Made by a program: the position numbers and the translations under genes | From: an uncultured Muribaculaceae bacterium | GTDB taxonomy: Bacteria; Bacteroidota; Bacteroidia; Bacteroidales; Muribaculaceae | DNA: 64,000 nucleotides | Assembly: GCA_934675575.1 (NCBI GenBank) | Contig: CAKUQQ010000004.1 | Coordinates: forward strand, 151,872-215,871 | Reading direction: 5' to 3' | Part shown: piece after piece, positions 18,557-27,674 of the stretch | Position numbering within the stretch: the stretch's first letter is position 1 | Layout: each line of letters opens with the position of its first letter | The notes under the pieces: generated by a model | Database searches by the model: none | Seen by the model: only the letters and a program-made list of their open reading frames with translations | Told to the model about the DNA's origin: nothing

Positions 18557-20218
18557 TTACAAGAATATCAGCAACACAAGCTGTGCCAAAATCACCCTTA
18601 CAAACATGCTCAACGGATACACCGTGGCATACGCCACATTAGGGCGGTCGGTGGCCAGAGAGTCGGTGGCATAGTTCAAAGCCATAGGGTTTGCCATGCT
18701 GCCACACAACATGCCGCATATCGTGTCGTAGCTCAATTTGAACACTTTGAGCGACAACACTCCCACTATCAGCACCGGCACTATGGTCACCAAGAAGCCC
18801 CAAAGCACCCATTGTGCCCCTTCAGGACGCATGATGGTGGCAAAAAAGTCGCGACCAGAGTCAAGCCCCAGGCAGGCCAGATAGAGAGCAAGCCCCATGG
18901 CACGAAGCATTAGGTTGGCACTCTGCGTGGTGTAGGTCACCATGTGTACACGCGGCCCAAACGTGCCTATCAAGATGCCCACAATTATAGGGCCTCCGGC
19001 AAGTCCGAGCTTCACAGGTGAGCTTATGCCAGGCACAAAAATCGGTATCGAACCTATCAGCAAACCAAGGGTCATGCCTATAAACACAGAAATCAAGTTA
19101 GGCTCATTCAGAGTCTTAACCGCGTTGCCAAGCTCTTTTTCCACATTTTTCACCGACTCCTTCTCTCCCACCACAGTAATGCGGTCGCCAAGCTGCAAGT
19201 GGAGTTCAGGCGTGGCAAGCAGCTGCATGCCGCTGCGATAAATGCGACTTATGTTCACGCCATAGTGGCGGCGCAGATGCAGTGAGCTGAGTTTACGGCC
19301 GTTTATTTCAGGGCGCGTAATGAGTATGCGTTGCGAAACAAGCTGTGAGTCTATGGCATTCCAGTCAATATCCTTCTTGTTCCAGTCGGTCTTTTCCTGC
19401 TCGCCAAAAAGCATGGTCATAGCCCCTGCCGAATTGTCATTGGTAACCACAAGAATTCGGTCGTCGGCCTGCAAAACAGTCGATGACGACGGTATCGACA
19501 CACGGCCGTCACGCCACAAGCGCGAAATCACAAACTTATCGTGGCTCACCGAGGCTATTTCGCCTATTGTCTTGCCATACACACCAGGGTTATGCACCTG
19601 ATAGGCGGCAATGAATGTGTGGTCGGTATCATCGGTTTCAGCCCCCCTTATGTCGCCAGGGCGCACAAGCACCTTGCGCATAAGCAATATGGCAAAAATC
19701 ACACCCACCACACCAAGCGGATAGGTCACAGCGCAACCCAGAGCGGCACTGCTCGTTGGCAAGTGCAACTGCGACAGCGTTTGCTGGGCAGCACCCAAGG
19801 CCGGCGTGTTGGTCGTAGCTCCGCACATTATGCCCACGGCATCGCTCAAGTCAATGCCTGCAAATGGCAACAGCACCGTCATCACCATGCCCAGAAACAC
19901 CACAAGCAAGGCAAGCATATTGAGCCGCAACCCACTCTGGTGCATGGAGCTGAAAAAACCAGGTCCCACCTGAAGTCCCAGAGCATATACAAATAGCACC
20001 AACCCAAAATCCTCCACATAGTGAAGCATCTGCGAGTCGATAGTCAAGCCCAGGTGTCCGGCAAAAATGCCCAAGAAAAACACAAAAGTCACACCAAGAG
20101 AAACACCCATAACCCTGATTTTTCCCAAAGCAAGGCCACAGGCACAAAGCAACGACAGAACAATCACCGCCTGAATGGCAGAATGTTCTATCAACACGCT
20201 ATTTAACCAGTCAATCAT
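18557..20218 (-). CDS. AspT/YidE/YbjL-family putative transporter
   Basis: Inner-membrane protein of 553 aa. Two hydrophobic half-repeats of about five helices flank a central cytoplasmic region with two TrkA-C (RCK_C) domains (around residues 200-370; RDG...VSIPSSSTVLQADDRILVV and the LHLQLGDRITVVGEKE segment). The halves carry the family glycine motifs (CGATTNTPALGAAQ and CGSMANPMALNYA). The family includes the aspartate:alanine exchanger AspT, but most members, as here, have no proven substrate. The start is set at 20218 (MIDWLNSV); the in-frame ATG at 20236 would add six unconserved residues. A near-perfect promoter lies at 20253-20284. Confidence 0.9.
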   Translation of the reverse strand: MIDWLNSVLIEHSAIQAVIVLSLLCACGLALGKIRVMGVSLGVTFVFFLGIFAGHLGLTIDSQMLHYVEDFGLVLFVYALGLQVGPGFFSSMHQSGLRLNMLALLVVFLGMVMTVLLPFAGIDLSDAVGIMCGATTNTPALGAAQQTLSQLHLPTSSAALGCAVTYPLGVVGVIFAILLMRKVLVRPGDIRGAETDDTDHTFIAAYQVHNPGVYGKTIGEIASVSHDKFVISRLWRDGRVSIPSSSTVLQADDRILVVTNDNSAGAMTMLFGEQEKTDWNKKDIDWNAIDSQLVSQRILITRPEINGRKLSSLHLRRHYGVNISRIYRSGMQLLATPELHLQLGDRITVVGEKESVKNVEKELGNAVKTLNEPNLISVFIGMTLGLLIGSIPIFVPGISSPVKLGLAGGPIIVGILIGTFGPRVHMVTYTTQSANLMLRAMGLALYLACLGLDSGRDFFATIMRPEGAQWVLWGFLVTIVPVLIVGVLSLKVFKLSYDTICGMLCGSMANPMALNYATDSLATDRPNVAYATVYPLSMFVRVILAQLVLLIFL

Positions 20219-20252
20219 ATTAAAAATTGAGCACAATCTTAATTTGAGCCAG

Positions 20253-20284
20253 CAAAGTTACTACTTTTCCCACACCAACTCAAA
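20253..20284 (-). promoter_or_regulatory. promoter of the AspT-family gene
   Basis: Minus strand: TTTG (20284-20281), 20-base spacer, TAACTTTG (20260-20253). Start predicted near 20248. Confidence 0.75.
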
Positions 20285-20330
20285 CTTACAGTCCTTAATC
20301 CACCCCAAACAACCATAATAATAATGGGTC

Positions 20331-20375
20331 TAAAAACAAAAACGACCTAAACGAGTTGTCGGTTAGGTCATTTTT
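20331..20375 (-). terminator. terminator after tRNA-Ser
   Basis: GACCTAA (20344-20350) pairs with TTAGGTC (20363-20369), and on the minus strand GTTTTTGTTTTTA follows. A-rich and T-rich flanks on both sides would also let it act on the other strand. Confidence 0.7.
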
Positions 20376-20376
20376 G

Positions 20377-20463
20377 CGGAGAGGACAAGATTCGAACTTG
20401 CGATAGGATTACTCCTATGGCAGTTTAGCAAACTGCTGGTTTCAGCCACTCACCCACCTCTCC
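20377..20463 (-). tRNA. tRNA-Ser (anticodon GCU)
   Basis: 87 bases on the minus strand. The acceptor stem GGAGAGG pairs with CCTCTCC and the discriminator base is G. The anticodon arm is GCAGT-TTGCTAA-ACTGC with anticodon GCT (decodes AGC/AGU). A long variable arm (CATAGGAG...TCCTATCG) is characteristic of serine tRNAs, and the T loop is TTCGAATC. The CCA end is not encoded. It has its own promoter at 20500-20530 and a terminator at 20331-20375. Confidence 0.96.
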
Positions 20464-20499
20464 AGTGCTTTGTGCTGAATTGCTTCATTCAAGCGAGTG

Positions 20500-20530
20500 C
20501 AAAGTTAATCACTTTTTTTGAATTTCCAAA
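20500..20530 (-). promoter_or_regulatory. promoter of tRNA-Ser
   Basis: Minus strand: TTTG (20530-20527), 19-base spacer, TAACTTTG (20507-20500). The start is predicted about 30 bases before the mature tRNA 5' end. Confidence 0.7.
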
Positions 20531-20659
20531 CCACATGGCACTTTTTGTGGTGTTTTTCCTTAGCTTTTTCATCAAATGTCACCAATTATAGGCACAAACG
20601 GAGCTTTAAGCTGCATTTTTATGGCACAAATGTAGCTGCTGGTGGCCGCCATTAATAGG

Positions 20660-21772
20660 CTAATAGGCTGCGCGGGCCTTGCTGATAGCGCGCGCCACCA
20701 CGCAGTGCGCAGCCGCCCACACCACCGCATCGGCAAAGAATATCAGGGTGGCCGACACGTAGCGCGACAGCAATATGTTTAGCCCGGTAAACAGCACCGT
20801 GGTCAGCAGAAGCACAATCAGAGTCTGGTGCTGATTGAGTCCTGCGTTCATGAGACGGTGATGTATGTGGTTGCGGTCAGGCAAAAACGGACTTTTGTGG
20901 TGAGCTATGCGGAATATGAACACGCGCAGCAAGTCGAACACCGGCACTATCAGCACCGACATGGCTGCAACAACAGGGTTGACACCTGTGTTTTGCTCAA
21001 TCTGCTCCGTCTGGCACATCTTGATTGCCAGTATGCCCAGCATCAGTCCAAGCGTAAGCGAGCCTGCATCGCCCATAAATATTTTGCGTCCTCTTTTGGC
21101 ATTGCCAAACACGTTGTAATAGAAAAACGGCAGCAGCGTGCCCACGGCGGCAAACGCCATGAAGCCAAAGCTGTAGTTTGTAACAATCAGAAACACCGTG
21201 CCCATATAGATACACGCTATTATCGTTATGCCGGCGGCAAGACCGTCGATTCCGTCAATGAAGTTCATGGCGTTGCACAGCAGCACAAGCACAATTACCG
21301 TGAATGGGCAAGCGAACCATTGCGGCAGCTCACAAAACCCGAATGCTCCATAAAAGTTGCCAAAATACAAGCCAGAAGAAACTATCAGTGTGCCGCACAA
21401 GAACTGAACGGCCAGCTTAAAGCAATAGCGCACTCCGAGCACATCATCGGCAGCCCCTATTCCATAGAGCAACAGTAGTGCAATCAAGCTGAATAGCGGT
21501 TGAATGGCATTGGTGTCGAGAAGCAGCGAATAGCCATTGATGAAGTGGCGCAGAAGCAATGCAAGCACCAGCGTGGCACAAATGCACGGAAAAAACACCA
21601 GTCCTCCGAGGCGTGGCACGAGTCCGCTGTGAGTCTTGCGCCTGTCGGTTTTGTCAAACAATCTTTTTTTCACAGCCAACAGCGACACATGCGGCAGCAA
21701 AAAATTACTCACCACACTGCTCACCAAGATGATGAACAAAATTTCAACCGCTATTGACAACGCTGGCGACAT
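20660..21772 (-). CDS. WecA/MraY-family undecaprenyl-phosphate sugar-1-phosphate transferase
   Basis: Polytopic inner-membrane enzyme of 370 aa with about ten to eleven helices, loading a GlcNAc- or similar sugar-phosphate onto undecaprenyl phosphate at the start of surface polysaccharide or teichuronic-like polymer synthesis. Motifs: the Asp pair in GIGAADDVLGVRY near residue 108, NFIDGIDGLAAG, the FMGDAGSLTLG metal site, and the HIHHRLM cytoplasmic loop. These place it in the WecA/TagO branch rather than MraY proper. The gene stands alone; no other polysaccharide genes are close. A weak promoter (21884-21915) lies beyond a hairpin that could terminate the sigma-factor unit or attenuate this gene. 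Confidence 0.9.
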   Translation of the reverse strand: MSPALSIAVEILFIILVSSVVSNFLLPHVSLLAVKKRLFDKTDRRKTHSGLVPRLGGLVFFPCICATLVLALLLRHFINGYSLLLDTNAIQPLFSLIALLLLYGIGAADDVLGVRYCFKLAVQFLCGTLIVSSGLYFGNFYGAFGFCELPQWFACPFTVIVLVLLCNAMNFIDGIDGLAAGITIIACIYMGTVFLIVTNYSFGFMAFAAVGTLLPFFYYNVFGNAKRGRKIFMGDAGSLTLGLMLGILAIKMCQTEQIEQNTGVNPVVAAMSVLIVPVFDLLRVFIFRIAHHKSPFLPDRNHIHHRLMNAGLNQHQTLIVLLLTTVLFTGLNILLSRYVSATLIFFADAVVWAAAHCVVARAISKARAAY

Positions 21773-21802
21773 GCGCTAAGATACATTAAAGTCAGAAATC
21801 TC

Positions 21803-21860
21803 AAAAAAAACTATACAAACACATCTCGAAATGATTGGCTCCGCAAAACATTCCGAGATG
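21803..21860 (-). terminator. probable terminator of the sigma-factor unit
   Basis: CATCTCGAAATG (21822-21833) pairs with CATTCCGAGATG (21849-21860) with one mismatch. On the minus strand a run of eight T follows after 11 bases. It lies in the possible leader of the wecA-like gene, so it may also attenuate it. Confidence 0.5.
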
Positions 21861-21883
21861 GTGCAAGTTCTTATAGTCTGCAA

Positions 21884-21915
21884 CAAATTTAATCCAAATT
21901 TTCAAAATTGGCAAC
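21884..21915 (-). promoter_or_regulatory. possible promoter of the WecA-like gene
   Basis: Minus strand: gTTG (21915-21912), 20-base spacer, TAAATTTG (21891-21884). The -33 element is partial. A leader of about 108 bases would include the 21822-21860 hairpin. Confidence 0.35.
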
Positions 21916-21958
21916 TTTGCGCAGCAAGTGAGCTGTTATTTTTACATGTTTCGGGGCA

Positions 21959-22288
21959 TTAAAACCACTCTTTATCAAATTGTTTTATGCCAGCAAGCAA
22001 GCCTGTGAGCGACAACACAAAGAGAAGGGCAAAGTGCAAAATGTCGCGCACAGTGATGACATGCACATCAAGGTCGCGCAAAAACAATATCCAGCACACC
22101 AGTGCCGCTATCAAGGCTATGGCATAGCACAAATTGCCTATTGTGGCAAAGTTCACATTTTGCGCCGGCAACTTGTTAAGCACACGTCGGGTGAACCATT
22201 TGTTCTCAGGAACTTGTCTCGCTCCCGATTTCAACAGAGATGCCAATCGTTGTTCGTCATTTGTCTTTTTCATAACCATTTTGCTCAA
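21959..22288 (-). CDS. small two-helix membrane protein after the ECF sigma gene, possible anti-sigma
   Basis: 109 aa: a basic, charged N-terminal ~45 residues with no signal peptide, two transmembrane helices at ~48-70 and ~80-100, and a short tail (QFDKEWF). This plan, a cytosolic N-terminus on a membrane anchor encoded directly after an ECF sigma gene (31-base gap), is that of a small membrane anti-sigma factor, but no zinc-binding HxxxCxxC motif is present and I recognise no family. Inference from position and topology only. An alternative is an unrelated conserved Bacteroidales membrane protein. Confidence 0.72.
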   Translation of the reverse strand: MSKMVMKKTNDEQRLASLLKSGARQVPENKWFTRRVLNKLPAQNVNFATIGNLCYAIALIAALVCWILFLRDLDVHVITVRDILHFALLFVLSLTGLLAGIKQFDKEWF

Positions 22289-22319
22289 AACGCGTTGTCA
22301 GTGCCACGAGTGGCAACCA

Positions 22320-22868
22320 TCAACAATTATCAAAGTTAATAATTTTCTGCATTTTTTCTTTAGCCCTATGCAAGTGCGACTTCACCGTGCCTTCGGGCAT
22401 CTGCATGATTGTTGCAATTTTCTTCACCGGCAAGTCCTCCATGTAGAACAGCACCACTGCCGTGCGCTCCACCTCCGACAGCTGCGCCAGAGCCTGATTG
22501 ACGGTGATTTGTGCGTCGGTGGCAAGGTCGTCGTGGCCACAATCGTCGCCCATCATGTCGTCGGTAACCTCACCAGCCGAAACGTGCTGGCTGCGCACAT
22601 GCGAGTAAAACTCATTGTAGGCTATGCGAAAAAGCCATGTGCGAAACGACGACAGCCCTCTGAAGTTTCTCACATTGAGATACGCCTTGACAAACGTTTC
22701 TTGAGCTATGTCGTCGGTGAGCGATGCGTTGCCCAGCGTGAGGTTAAGCAGAAACCGTCTGAGCTGAGATTGGTATGCCTCAACCAGCACACCGAATGCA
22801 CGCCTGTTGTCGCCAAGCATACATTCGGCCACCAATTTCATTTCCTCAATGCGGTTCATCGTCATCAT
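22320..22868 (-). CDS. ECF-family RNA polymerase sigma factor
   Basis: 182 aa sigma-70 family factor with regions 2 and 4 only. Region 2 covers ~25-95 (DDIAQETFVKAYLN, then FRGLSSFRTWLFRIAYN), and region 4 covers ~120-178 (LSEVERTAVVLFYMEDLPVKKIA and the helix-turn-helix EGTVKSHLHRAKEKM). It directs RNA polymerase to a small set of stress or envelope genes. Alternative starts are the ATGs at 22865 and 22859; the latter (MNRIEEM) fits family lengths equally well. It lies 68 bases after the DUF6249 gene and 31 before a small membrane protein, so all three are likely one transcript read from the ECF-type promoter at 23831-23857. Confidence 0.93.
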   Translation of the reverse strand: MMTMNRIEEMKLVAECMLGDNRRAFGVLVEAYQSQLRRFLLNLTLGNASLTDDIAQETFVKAYLNVRNFRGLSSFRTWLFRIAYNEFYSHVRSQHVSAGEVTDDMMGDDCGHDDLATDAQITVNQALAQLSEVERTAVVLFYMEDLPVKKIATIMQMPEGTVKSHLHRAKEKMQKIINFDNC

Positions 22869-22936
22869 CTAACAGTTATGGTCGCTCTATACCTTTTTGC
22901 TTATCCTCTTCTGGTGTGTGCGCAATGGGGAAAAAA

Positions 22937-23758
22937 TCATTGGTTCTGCTGGCGTGGCTGCTGTGAGTCTTGCTGCTGGTTGACTGCCGACGGTGCACTT
23001 GGCGCGTCGTGATGCTGCGGTGTTTGCATGTGTCCGCTGGCAATGCTGCCACGTTGATTCTGATATATTATGAATGCCTTGCCCAAGCCAATAAACAGCA
23101 CTATTGATGCCAAGGCTGCCATTTGCTCAGCACCTGCAAGCGCAAAAAACAACATCAATGCAAATCCCACTATTATTATGACGAAGCTGCGGTAAAACAA
23201 GTTCCAATTTATGCCGTTGAAACCGAGATTTTGCGACGGCATGCCATGCTGCGCCTGCTGTGCGGCCACATTCATGGGCTGCTGACACATCACATTCACC
23301 ACCTCACGGTCAGGCAACTGATAATTGTTTTCTATGGCTTTCTCTATCATGTGATAGCGGTTGCGCCGGTTTTTGTAGGCAGCCACAATGCATGATATGC
23401 CAATTACGAGCACCAGCAACGACAAAATCATCACCACACCTATCACACACAACAATCGCTCTCGGTCGCGATTGGCTTCATTGGCATCAGCCTGTCCCTT
23501 GAGAATGCGGTAATCGGCACCATCGAGCGTAATCTTGTCATCGTCATCATCGGTGGCCACGACTTGTTCGCTTCGTTTACCCACCACTGTGTCATCAAGA
23601 ATTTTGGCGAGTTTCTGCTTGGCTTGAGCACCTGTTATTGAGGTTGTGTCGCCGCCATCAACCACAATCATGGTGTCGCCCCTAAAATGCACTTTGCTGG
23701 CCTGACATGCTCCTGTGGCAAAAAATGCCGTAACTACGAGTGCTAATAACTTTTTCAT
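22937..23758 (-). CDS. DUF6249-type membrane protein
   Basis: 273 aa. A signal-peptide-like N-terminus (MKKLLALVVTAFFATGACQA, possible lipobox Cys) is followed by a ~70-residue extracytoplasmic region with a stretch of five Asp. Then come one membrane helix near residues 105-128, a cytoplasmic segment with many Gln (QQPMNVAAQQAQ), two more helices near 185-230, and a Gln/Pro-rich tail. In Bacteroidetes, DUF6249 proteins are regularly encoded beside ECF sigma genes; their role is unknown. Here it is the first gene of the unit. Its leader contains an ECF-type promoter rather than the housekeeping form. Confidence 0.82.
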   Translation of the reverse strand: MKKLLALVVTAFFATGACQASKVHFRGDTMIVVDGGDTTSITGAQAKQKLAKILDDTVVGKRSEQVVATDDDDDKITLDGADYRILKGQADANEANRDRERLLCVIGVVMILSLLVLVIGISCIVAAYKNRRNRYHMIEKAIENNYQLPDREVVNVMCQQPMNVAAQQAQHGMPSQNLGFNGINWNLFYRSFVIIIVGFALMLFFALAGAEQMAALASIVLFIGLGKAFIIYQNQRGSIASGHMQTPQHHDAPSAPSAVNQQQDSQQPRQQNQ

Positions 23759-23830
23759 ATCCGTTTTTGTTTTGATAGTTGTTTGTAATTCTTATTAAAG
23801 TTGCTTTCTGCAACCTTTCTTCATGCATTT

Positions 23831-23857
23831 GACGCAACAACAGGTGCAAAAAGTTGC
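23831..23857 (-). promoter_or_regulatory. predicted ECF-type promoter of the sigma unit
   Basis: On the minus strand GCAAC (23857-23853), 18 bases, CGTC (23834-23831). ECF -35 boxes typically contain AAC and -10 boxes CGTC, so this would be an autoregulatory promoter with a start near 23825 and a leader of about 67 bases. A housekeeping TAnnTTTG box is absent here. Confidence 0.5.
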
Positions 23858-24006
23858 AACGATTTGGCAAACTTATAAAAAAATCTCATTTTATGCAGCC
23901 TAACCACGGCTTCCTGAACGTGAAAACCGCATCTTTTAGCAAGGCAAACCGACGCCCAAACATATAATATTAACGCCAAAAGTGACATTCTGCGTTAGGT
24001 TTGCAT

Positions 24007-24014
24007 TATCTTTG
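24007..24014 (+). promoter_or_regulatory. -7 box upstream of mltG
   Basis: TATCTTTG at 24007-24014, an exact TAnnTTTG match 30 bases before the mltG ATG. No good -33 TTTG at the standard distance. Confidence 0.45.
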
Positions 24015-24043
24015 CAGTGTCGTTTCTAAAGCAAGCATAAAAG

Positions 24044-25072
24044 ATGAAAACCAACAACAAAAAAACATCTGGACGCAAAATAGCTGCCATCATCATCGCT
24101 GTGGTGGTAGTCCTGGGGCTGCTGTGGGTGGCTCCGTTTTTCTTGAGCGGTGCTTCGGCCGATGCCACCGTGCATTTGCACAAAGGCTCCACATTGAGTG
24201 CTGTGCAAGACTCTGTGGCAAAACCTCTTGGCGATGCCTTTGCCTCTCGCGTGACCACACTGCTCAAGCTGTCGGGCAGTGACGTGAGCCGCCGGCAGGG
24301 AGCTTTCGACGTTAAAAAAGGCGACTCTCCATTTTCCGTGGCACGCCACCTGCGCAGCGGAGCCGCCAATGGCGTGAAATTCACTTTCAACAATCTGCGC
24401 ACCAAGCGCGAACTCGCCGACCGCATAGCGTCACGGTTCATGATGGGCGACTCCATCTATGCCGCTCTCAACGACACCGCCGTGTGTGCCAAGTTTGGCA
24501 AGACACCCGACAACATTGTCACCATATTCATTCCCGACAGTTATGAGTTTTATTGGGACATAACGGTTGACCAGCTGCTCAACCGCATGAATGAATACTA
24601 CACCAAATTCTGGACCGACAGCCGCAAAGCCAAAGCTGCAAAACTCGGCATCTCCCCCGACGATGCACAAATAGTTGCCTCTATTGTGGAAGAAGAGACT
24701 GCTAAAAGCGACGAGCGCGGCAAGGTGGCACGCCTATATCTCAACCGTCTGAAAAGCGGCATGCCGCTTCAGGCCGACCCAACTGTGAAATTTGCCCTTG
24801 GCGATTTCTCAATCAAGCGCATCACCGTGCCCATGACCAAGGTCAACTCGCCATATAACACCTATCGCTCGGCAGGACTGCCACCAGGCCCAATCCGCTT
24901 GCCAGAAAAAGCCACTATCGATGCCGTGCTCAATGCTCCGGCACACAACTACACCTATATGTGCGCCAAAGAGGACTTCAGCGGCTATCACAACTTCACA
25001 AACAACTATGCCGACCACCTTGCCAATGCAGCCAAATATCAAAAGGCTCTTGACTCAAGGGGCATAAAGTGA
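24044..25072 (+). CDS. mltG: endolytic transglycosylase MltG
   Basis: 342 aa, anchored by one N-terminal membrane helix (residues ~13-35) after a Lys-rich start; the rest is periplasmic. A LysM-like subdomain is followed by the YceG catalytic domain with the essential Glu in ASIVEEETAK (~residue 217) and a later GLPPGPI segment, both typical. The enzyme cuts nascent glycan strands and is thought to end their elongation. The C-terminal HNFTNNYADHLANAAKYQKAL is also family-like. The miaA gene begins 36 bases later. The -7 box at 24007-24014 supports the start at 24044. Confidence 0.95.
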   Translation: MKTNNKKTSGRKIAAIIIAVVVVLGLLWVAPFFLSGASADATVHLHKGSTLSAVQDSVAKPLGDAFASRVTTLLKLSGSDVSRRQGAFDVKKGDSPFSVARHLRSGAANGVKFTFNNLRTKRELADRIASRFMMGDSIYAALNDTAVCAKFGKTPDNIVTIFIPDSYEFYWDITVDQLLNRMNEYYTKFWTDSRKAKAAKLGISPDDAQIVASIVEEETAKSDERGKVARLYLNRLKSGMPLQADPTVKFALGDFSIKRITVPMTKVNSPYNTYRSAGLPPGPIRLPEKATIDAVLNAPAHNYTYMCAKEDFSGYHNFTNNYADHLANAAKYQKALDSRGIK

Positions 25073-25108
25073 CACAACACGTCGTTTATTTTCACACAGC
25101 CTAATGCG

Positions 25109-26005
25109 ATGAAATGCCTTGTGGTGATAACCGGCCCTACCGGCGTGGGCAAGACAAAGGTGGCGATTGACGCGGCCAGAATGTTGGGCTGCGGCATAAT
25201 CAACGCCGACTCTCGGCAGATTTACCGCGAAATTCCCATTGGCACTGCCGCTCCCACAGCTGCGGAGCAGGCTTTGGCAAAACACTACTTTGTGGGCATA
25301 AAGTCGCTTGAGCAGTATTATAGCGCAGCTCAGTTTGAGGAAGATGTGCTGCGCCTGTTGCCCGAAAAGTTTTGGAGCAATGGCGACTATGCCGTGATGT
25401 GCGGTGGCTCCATGCTCTACATAGATGCCGTGTGCCGTGGCATCGACGACATTCCCACCATATCCGATGATGTGCGCGCTGCCGTGGCAGCCAAATACAG
25501 CAGCGAGGGGCTCGACAGCGTGCTTGCCGAGTTGCAAGCACTCGACCCTGAATATTACGACAAAGTTGACCGCAAAAATGCCAAGCGTGTGGTACACGCC
25601 GTTGAGATATGCCGGCAGTCGGGTGTGTCATACACCAGCCTGCGCACTGGCATGGCAAAACCTCGACCGTTCAAGATAGTGAAAATAGGGTTGAACTTAG
25701 AGCGGCCACAACTTTTCGACCGCATTAACCGCCGTGTTGACCAAATGGTGGCCGACGGACTTGAAACCGAGGCTCGCAGCGTGTTTGCAAAGCGTCAGCT
25801 CAACTCGCTCAACACTGTGGGTTTCAAGGAGATGTTTACCTATTTTGACGGACAGTGGGACTTCAGCACCGCTTGCGCGCGAATACAAAAAAACACAAGA
25901 GTTTATGCCAAGAAGCAGCTCACATGGTATGCCAAAGACCCCGAAATCATTTGGAGCACACCCACAGAGGCCATCGCCACAATAGAGCATGCCATTGCCA
26001 GATAG
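25109..26005 (+). CDS. miaA: tRNA dimethylallyltransferase MiaA
   Basis: 298 aa cytoplasmic enzyme that adds a dimethylallyl group to A37 of tRNAs reading UNN codons. The P-loop is GPTGVGKTK (residues ~8-16), followed by NADSRQIYREIPIGTAAPT, which binds the substrates, then GGSMLYIDAVCRG and a C-terminal RQLNSLNTVGFKEMF and TRVYAKKQLTWY. Length matches the family. It follows mltG by 36 bases and is likely cotranscribed. A hairpin terminator at 26051-26078 separates it from the convergent guaA. Confidence 0.96.
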   Translation: MKCLVVITGPTGVGKTKVAIDAARMLGCGIINADSRQIYREIPIGTAAPTAAEQALAKHYFVGIKSLEQYYSAAQFEEDVLRLLPEKFWSNGDYAVMCGGSMLYIDAVCRGIDDIPTISDDVRAAVAAKYSSEGLDSVLAELQALDPEYYDKVDRKNAKRVVHAVEICRQSGVSYTSLRTGMAKPRPFKIVKIGLNLERPQLFDRINRRVDQMVADGLETEARSVFAKRQLNSLNTVGFKEMFTYFDGQWDFSTACARIQKNTRVYAKKQLTWYAKDPEIIWSTPTEAIATIEHAIAR

Positions 26006-26050
26006 CCGCAACCTGCTGCAACAATCACAAATAGCATTAAACGAAAAAAA

Positions 26051-26078
26051 ACGCCTCTGATTACAAAATCGGAGGCGT
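26051..26078. terminator. bidirectional terminator between miaA and guaA
   Basis: ACGCCTCTGAT (26051-26061) pairs with ATCGGAGGCGT (26068-26078) through one T-G pair. Runs of A on the left and T on the right serve both strands. Confidence 0.85.
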
Positions 26079-26107
26079 CTATGATTTTTATGTGGTTGTG
26101 GTCAAGA

Positions 26108-27652
26108 TTATTCCCACTCAATAGTTGCCGGTGGTTTTGAACTGATGTCGTAGCACACGCGGTTCACACCTTTCACCTTGTTGATGATTTCATTGCTCAC
26201 CTTTGCCATGAAGTCGTATGGAAGTCTTGCCCAGTCGGCAGTCATTGCGTCCATACTCGTCACTGCACGCAAGGCCACAGGGTGCTCATAAGTGCGTTCA
26301 TCTCCCATAACTCCCACAGAGCGTATGGTGCTGAGCAGAACAGCTCCTGCTTGCCACACATGGTCGTAGAGCGGCGTGCCGTCCTCGGTCTTGTAGTTGT
26401 GCATGGCTTCTATGTAGATGTCGTCGGCATCTTGCAAAATGCGCACCTTGTCGCGCGTGATGTCGCCCAGAATTCTCACAGCCAAACCTGGACCTGGGAA
26501 CGGATGACGCTTGATAAGCCTTTCCGGCATTTCAAGCTGATAGCCCACACGGCGCACCTCGTCCTTAAACAGCCATTTGAGCGGTTCGCAGAGCTGGAGC
26601 TTCATGTCCTTGGGCAGTCCACCCACATTGTGGTGGCTCTTTATGGTCATGCCAGTTATGCTTAGACTCTCTATGCGGTCGGGATAAATTGTGCCTTGAG
26701 CGAGCCATTTGGCATCGGTTATCTTCTTGGCTTCGGCATTGAACACCTCCACAAAGTCGCGGCCTATGATTTTGCGCTTTTGTTCCGGGTCGGTAACTCC
26801 AGCAAGGTCAGCAAAGAATTTCTCGCTGGCATCTACGCCAATCACGTTGAGGCCAAGACCCTTGTATGCGTCCATCACCTTGTTGAACTCATTTTTGCGC
26901 AGCATGCCGTGGTCCACAAATATGCACGTCAGGTTGCTGCCTATGGCACGGTTGAGCAGCGTGGCACACACGCTTGAGTCAACACCACCCGACAGACCAA
27001 GAATCACGCGGTCGTTGCCAAGCTGCTGCTTTAACTCTGCAACAGTGGTTTCAACAAACGATGCTGGACTCCACTCCTGACGGCTGTGGCAGATGTCAAC
27101 AACAAAGTTTTTCAACAACTGCTTGCCCTGCGTGGTGTGAAACACCTCCGGGTGAAACTGCACTGCCCAAAGCGGATTGCTCGTGCTTGCGTATGCCGCA
27201 TTTTTCACATCGGCAGTTGAGGCTATCACATGGCAGTCGGCAGGAATCGAGGTGATAGTGTCGCCATGACTCATCCACACCTGTGAGTCGGGGGTGAATC
27301 CTTTGAAAAGCGGATTTTCCACATCTATGGTCTTGAGATGTGCGCGCCCATACTCGCGAGTGCCTGTTGGTTCTACCTTGCCGCCATTGCTATAGGCGAT
27401 GAATTGCGCTCCATAGCAGATGCCAAGCACCGGAACTTTGCCCACAAACTGCGACAAATCCACTTTGAATGCCTCTTTGTCGTGCACCGAGTAGGGTGAG
27501 CCTGAGAGAATCACTCCTATCACGTCGGGGTCGCCGACAGGAAACTTGTTGTAGGGCAAAATCTCGCAAAACGTGTCCAGCTCACGCACTCGCCGCCCTA
27601 TGAGCTGCGTTGTTTGTGAGCCGAAGTCGAGAATAATGATTTTTTGCTGCAT
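26108..27652 (-). CDS. guaA: GMP synthase (glutamine-hydrolysing)
   Basis: 514 aa enzyme turning XMP into GMP with glutamine. The N-terminal class I amidotransferase domain has GICYGAQ with the nucleophile Cys (~81) and the FHPEV His/Glu pair. The ATP-pyrophosphatase domain has LSGGVDSSV (~225-233). The C-terminal dimerisation domain ends PPATIEWE, the normal family end. The start [13 protein letters not shown] is standard. It stands alone on the minus strand. Its upstream region contains two copies of a CAAAGATAATGCAAAT repeat, whose minus-strand reading carries TATCTTTG -7 boxes. Confidence 0.97.
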   Translation of the reverse strand: MQQKIIILDFGSQTTQLIGRRVRELDTFCEILPYNKFPVGDPDVIGVILSGSPYSVHDKEAFKVDLSQFVGKVPVLGICYGAQFIAYSNGGKVEPTGTREYGRAHLKTIDVENPLFKGFTPDSQVWMSHGDTITSIPADCHVIASTADVKNAAYASTSNPLWAVQFHPEVFHTTQGKQLLKNFVVDICHSRQEWSPASFVETTVAELKQQLGNDRVILGLSGGVDSSVCATLLNRAIGSNLTCIFVDHGMLRKNEFNKVMDAYKGLGLNVIGVDASEKFFADLAGVTDPEQKRKIIGRDFVEVFNAEAKKITDAKWLAQGTIYPDRIESLSITGMTIKSHHNVGGLPKDMKLQLCEPLKWLFKDEVRRVGYQLEMPERLIKRHPFPGPGLAVRILGDITRDKVRILQDADDIYIEAMHNYKTEDGTPLYDHVWQAGAVLLSTIRSVGVMGDERTYEHPVALRAVTSMDAMTADWARLPYDFMAKVSNEIINKVKGVNRVCYDISSKPPATIEWE

Positions 27653-27674
27653 TATAGTAACTTTGGTTTATTTC

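Noticed and set aside
22134..23012. 292-codon plus-strand frame opposite the sigma factor and DUF6249 genes
   Set aside because: Spans two real genes on the other strand and has His/Cys-rich composition with no family pattern.
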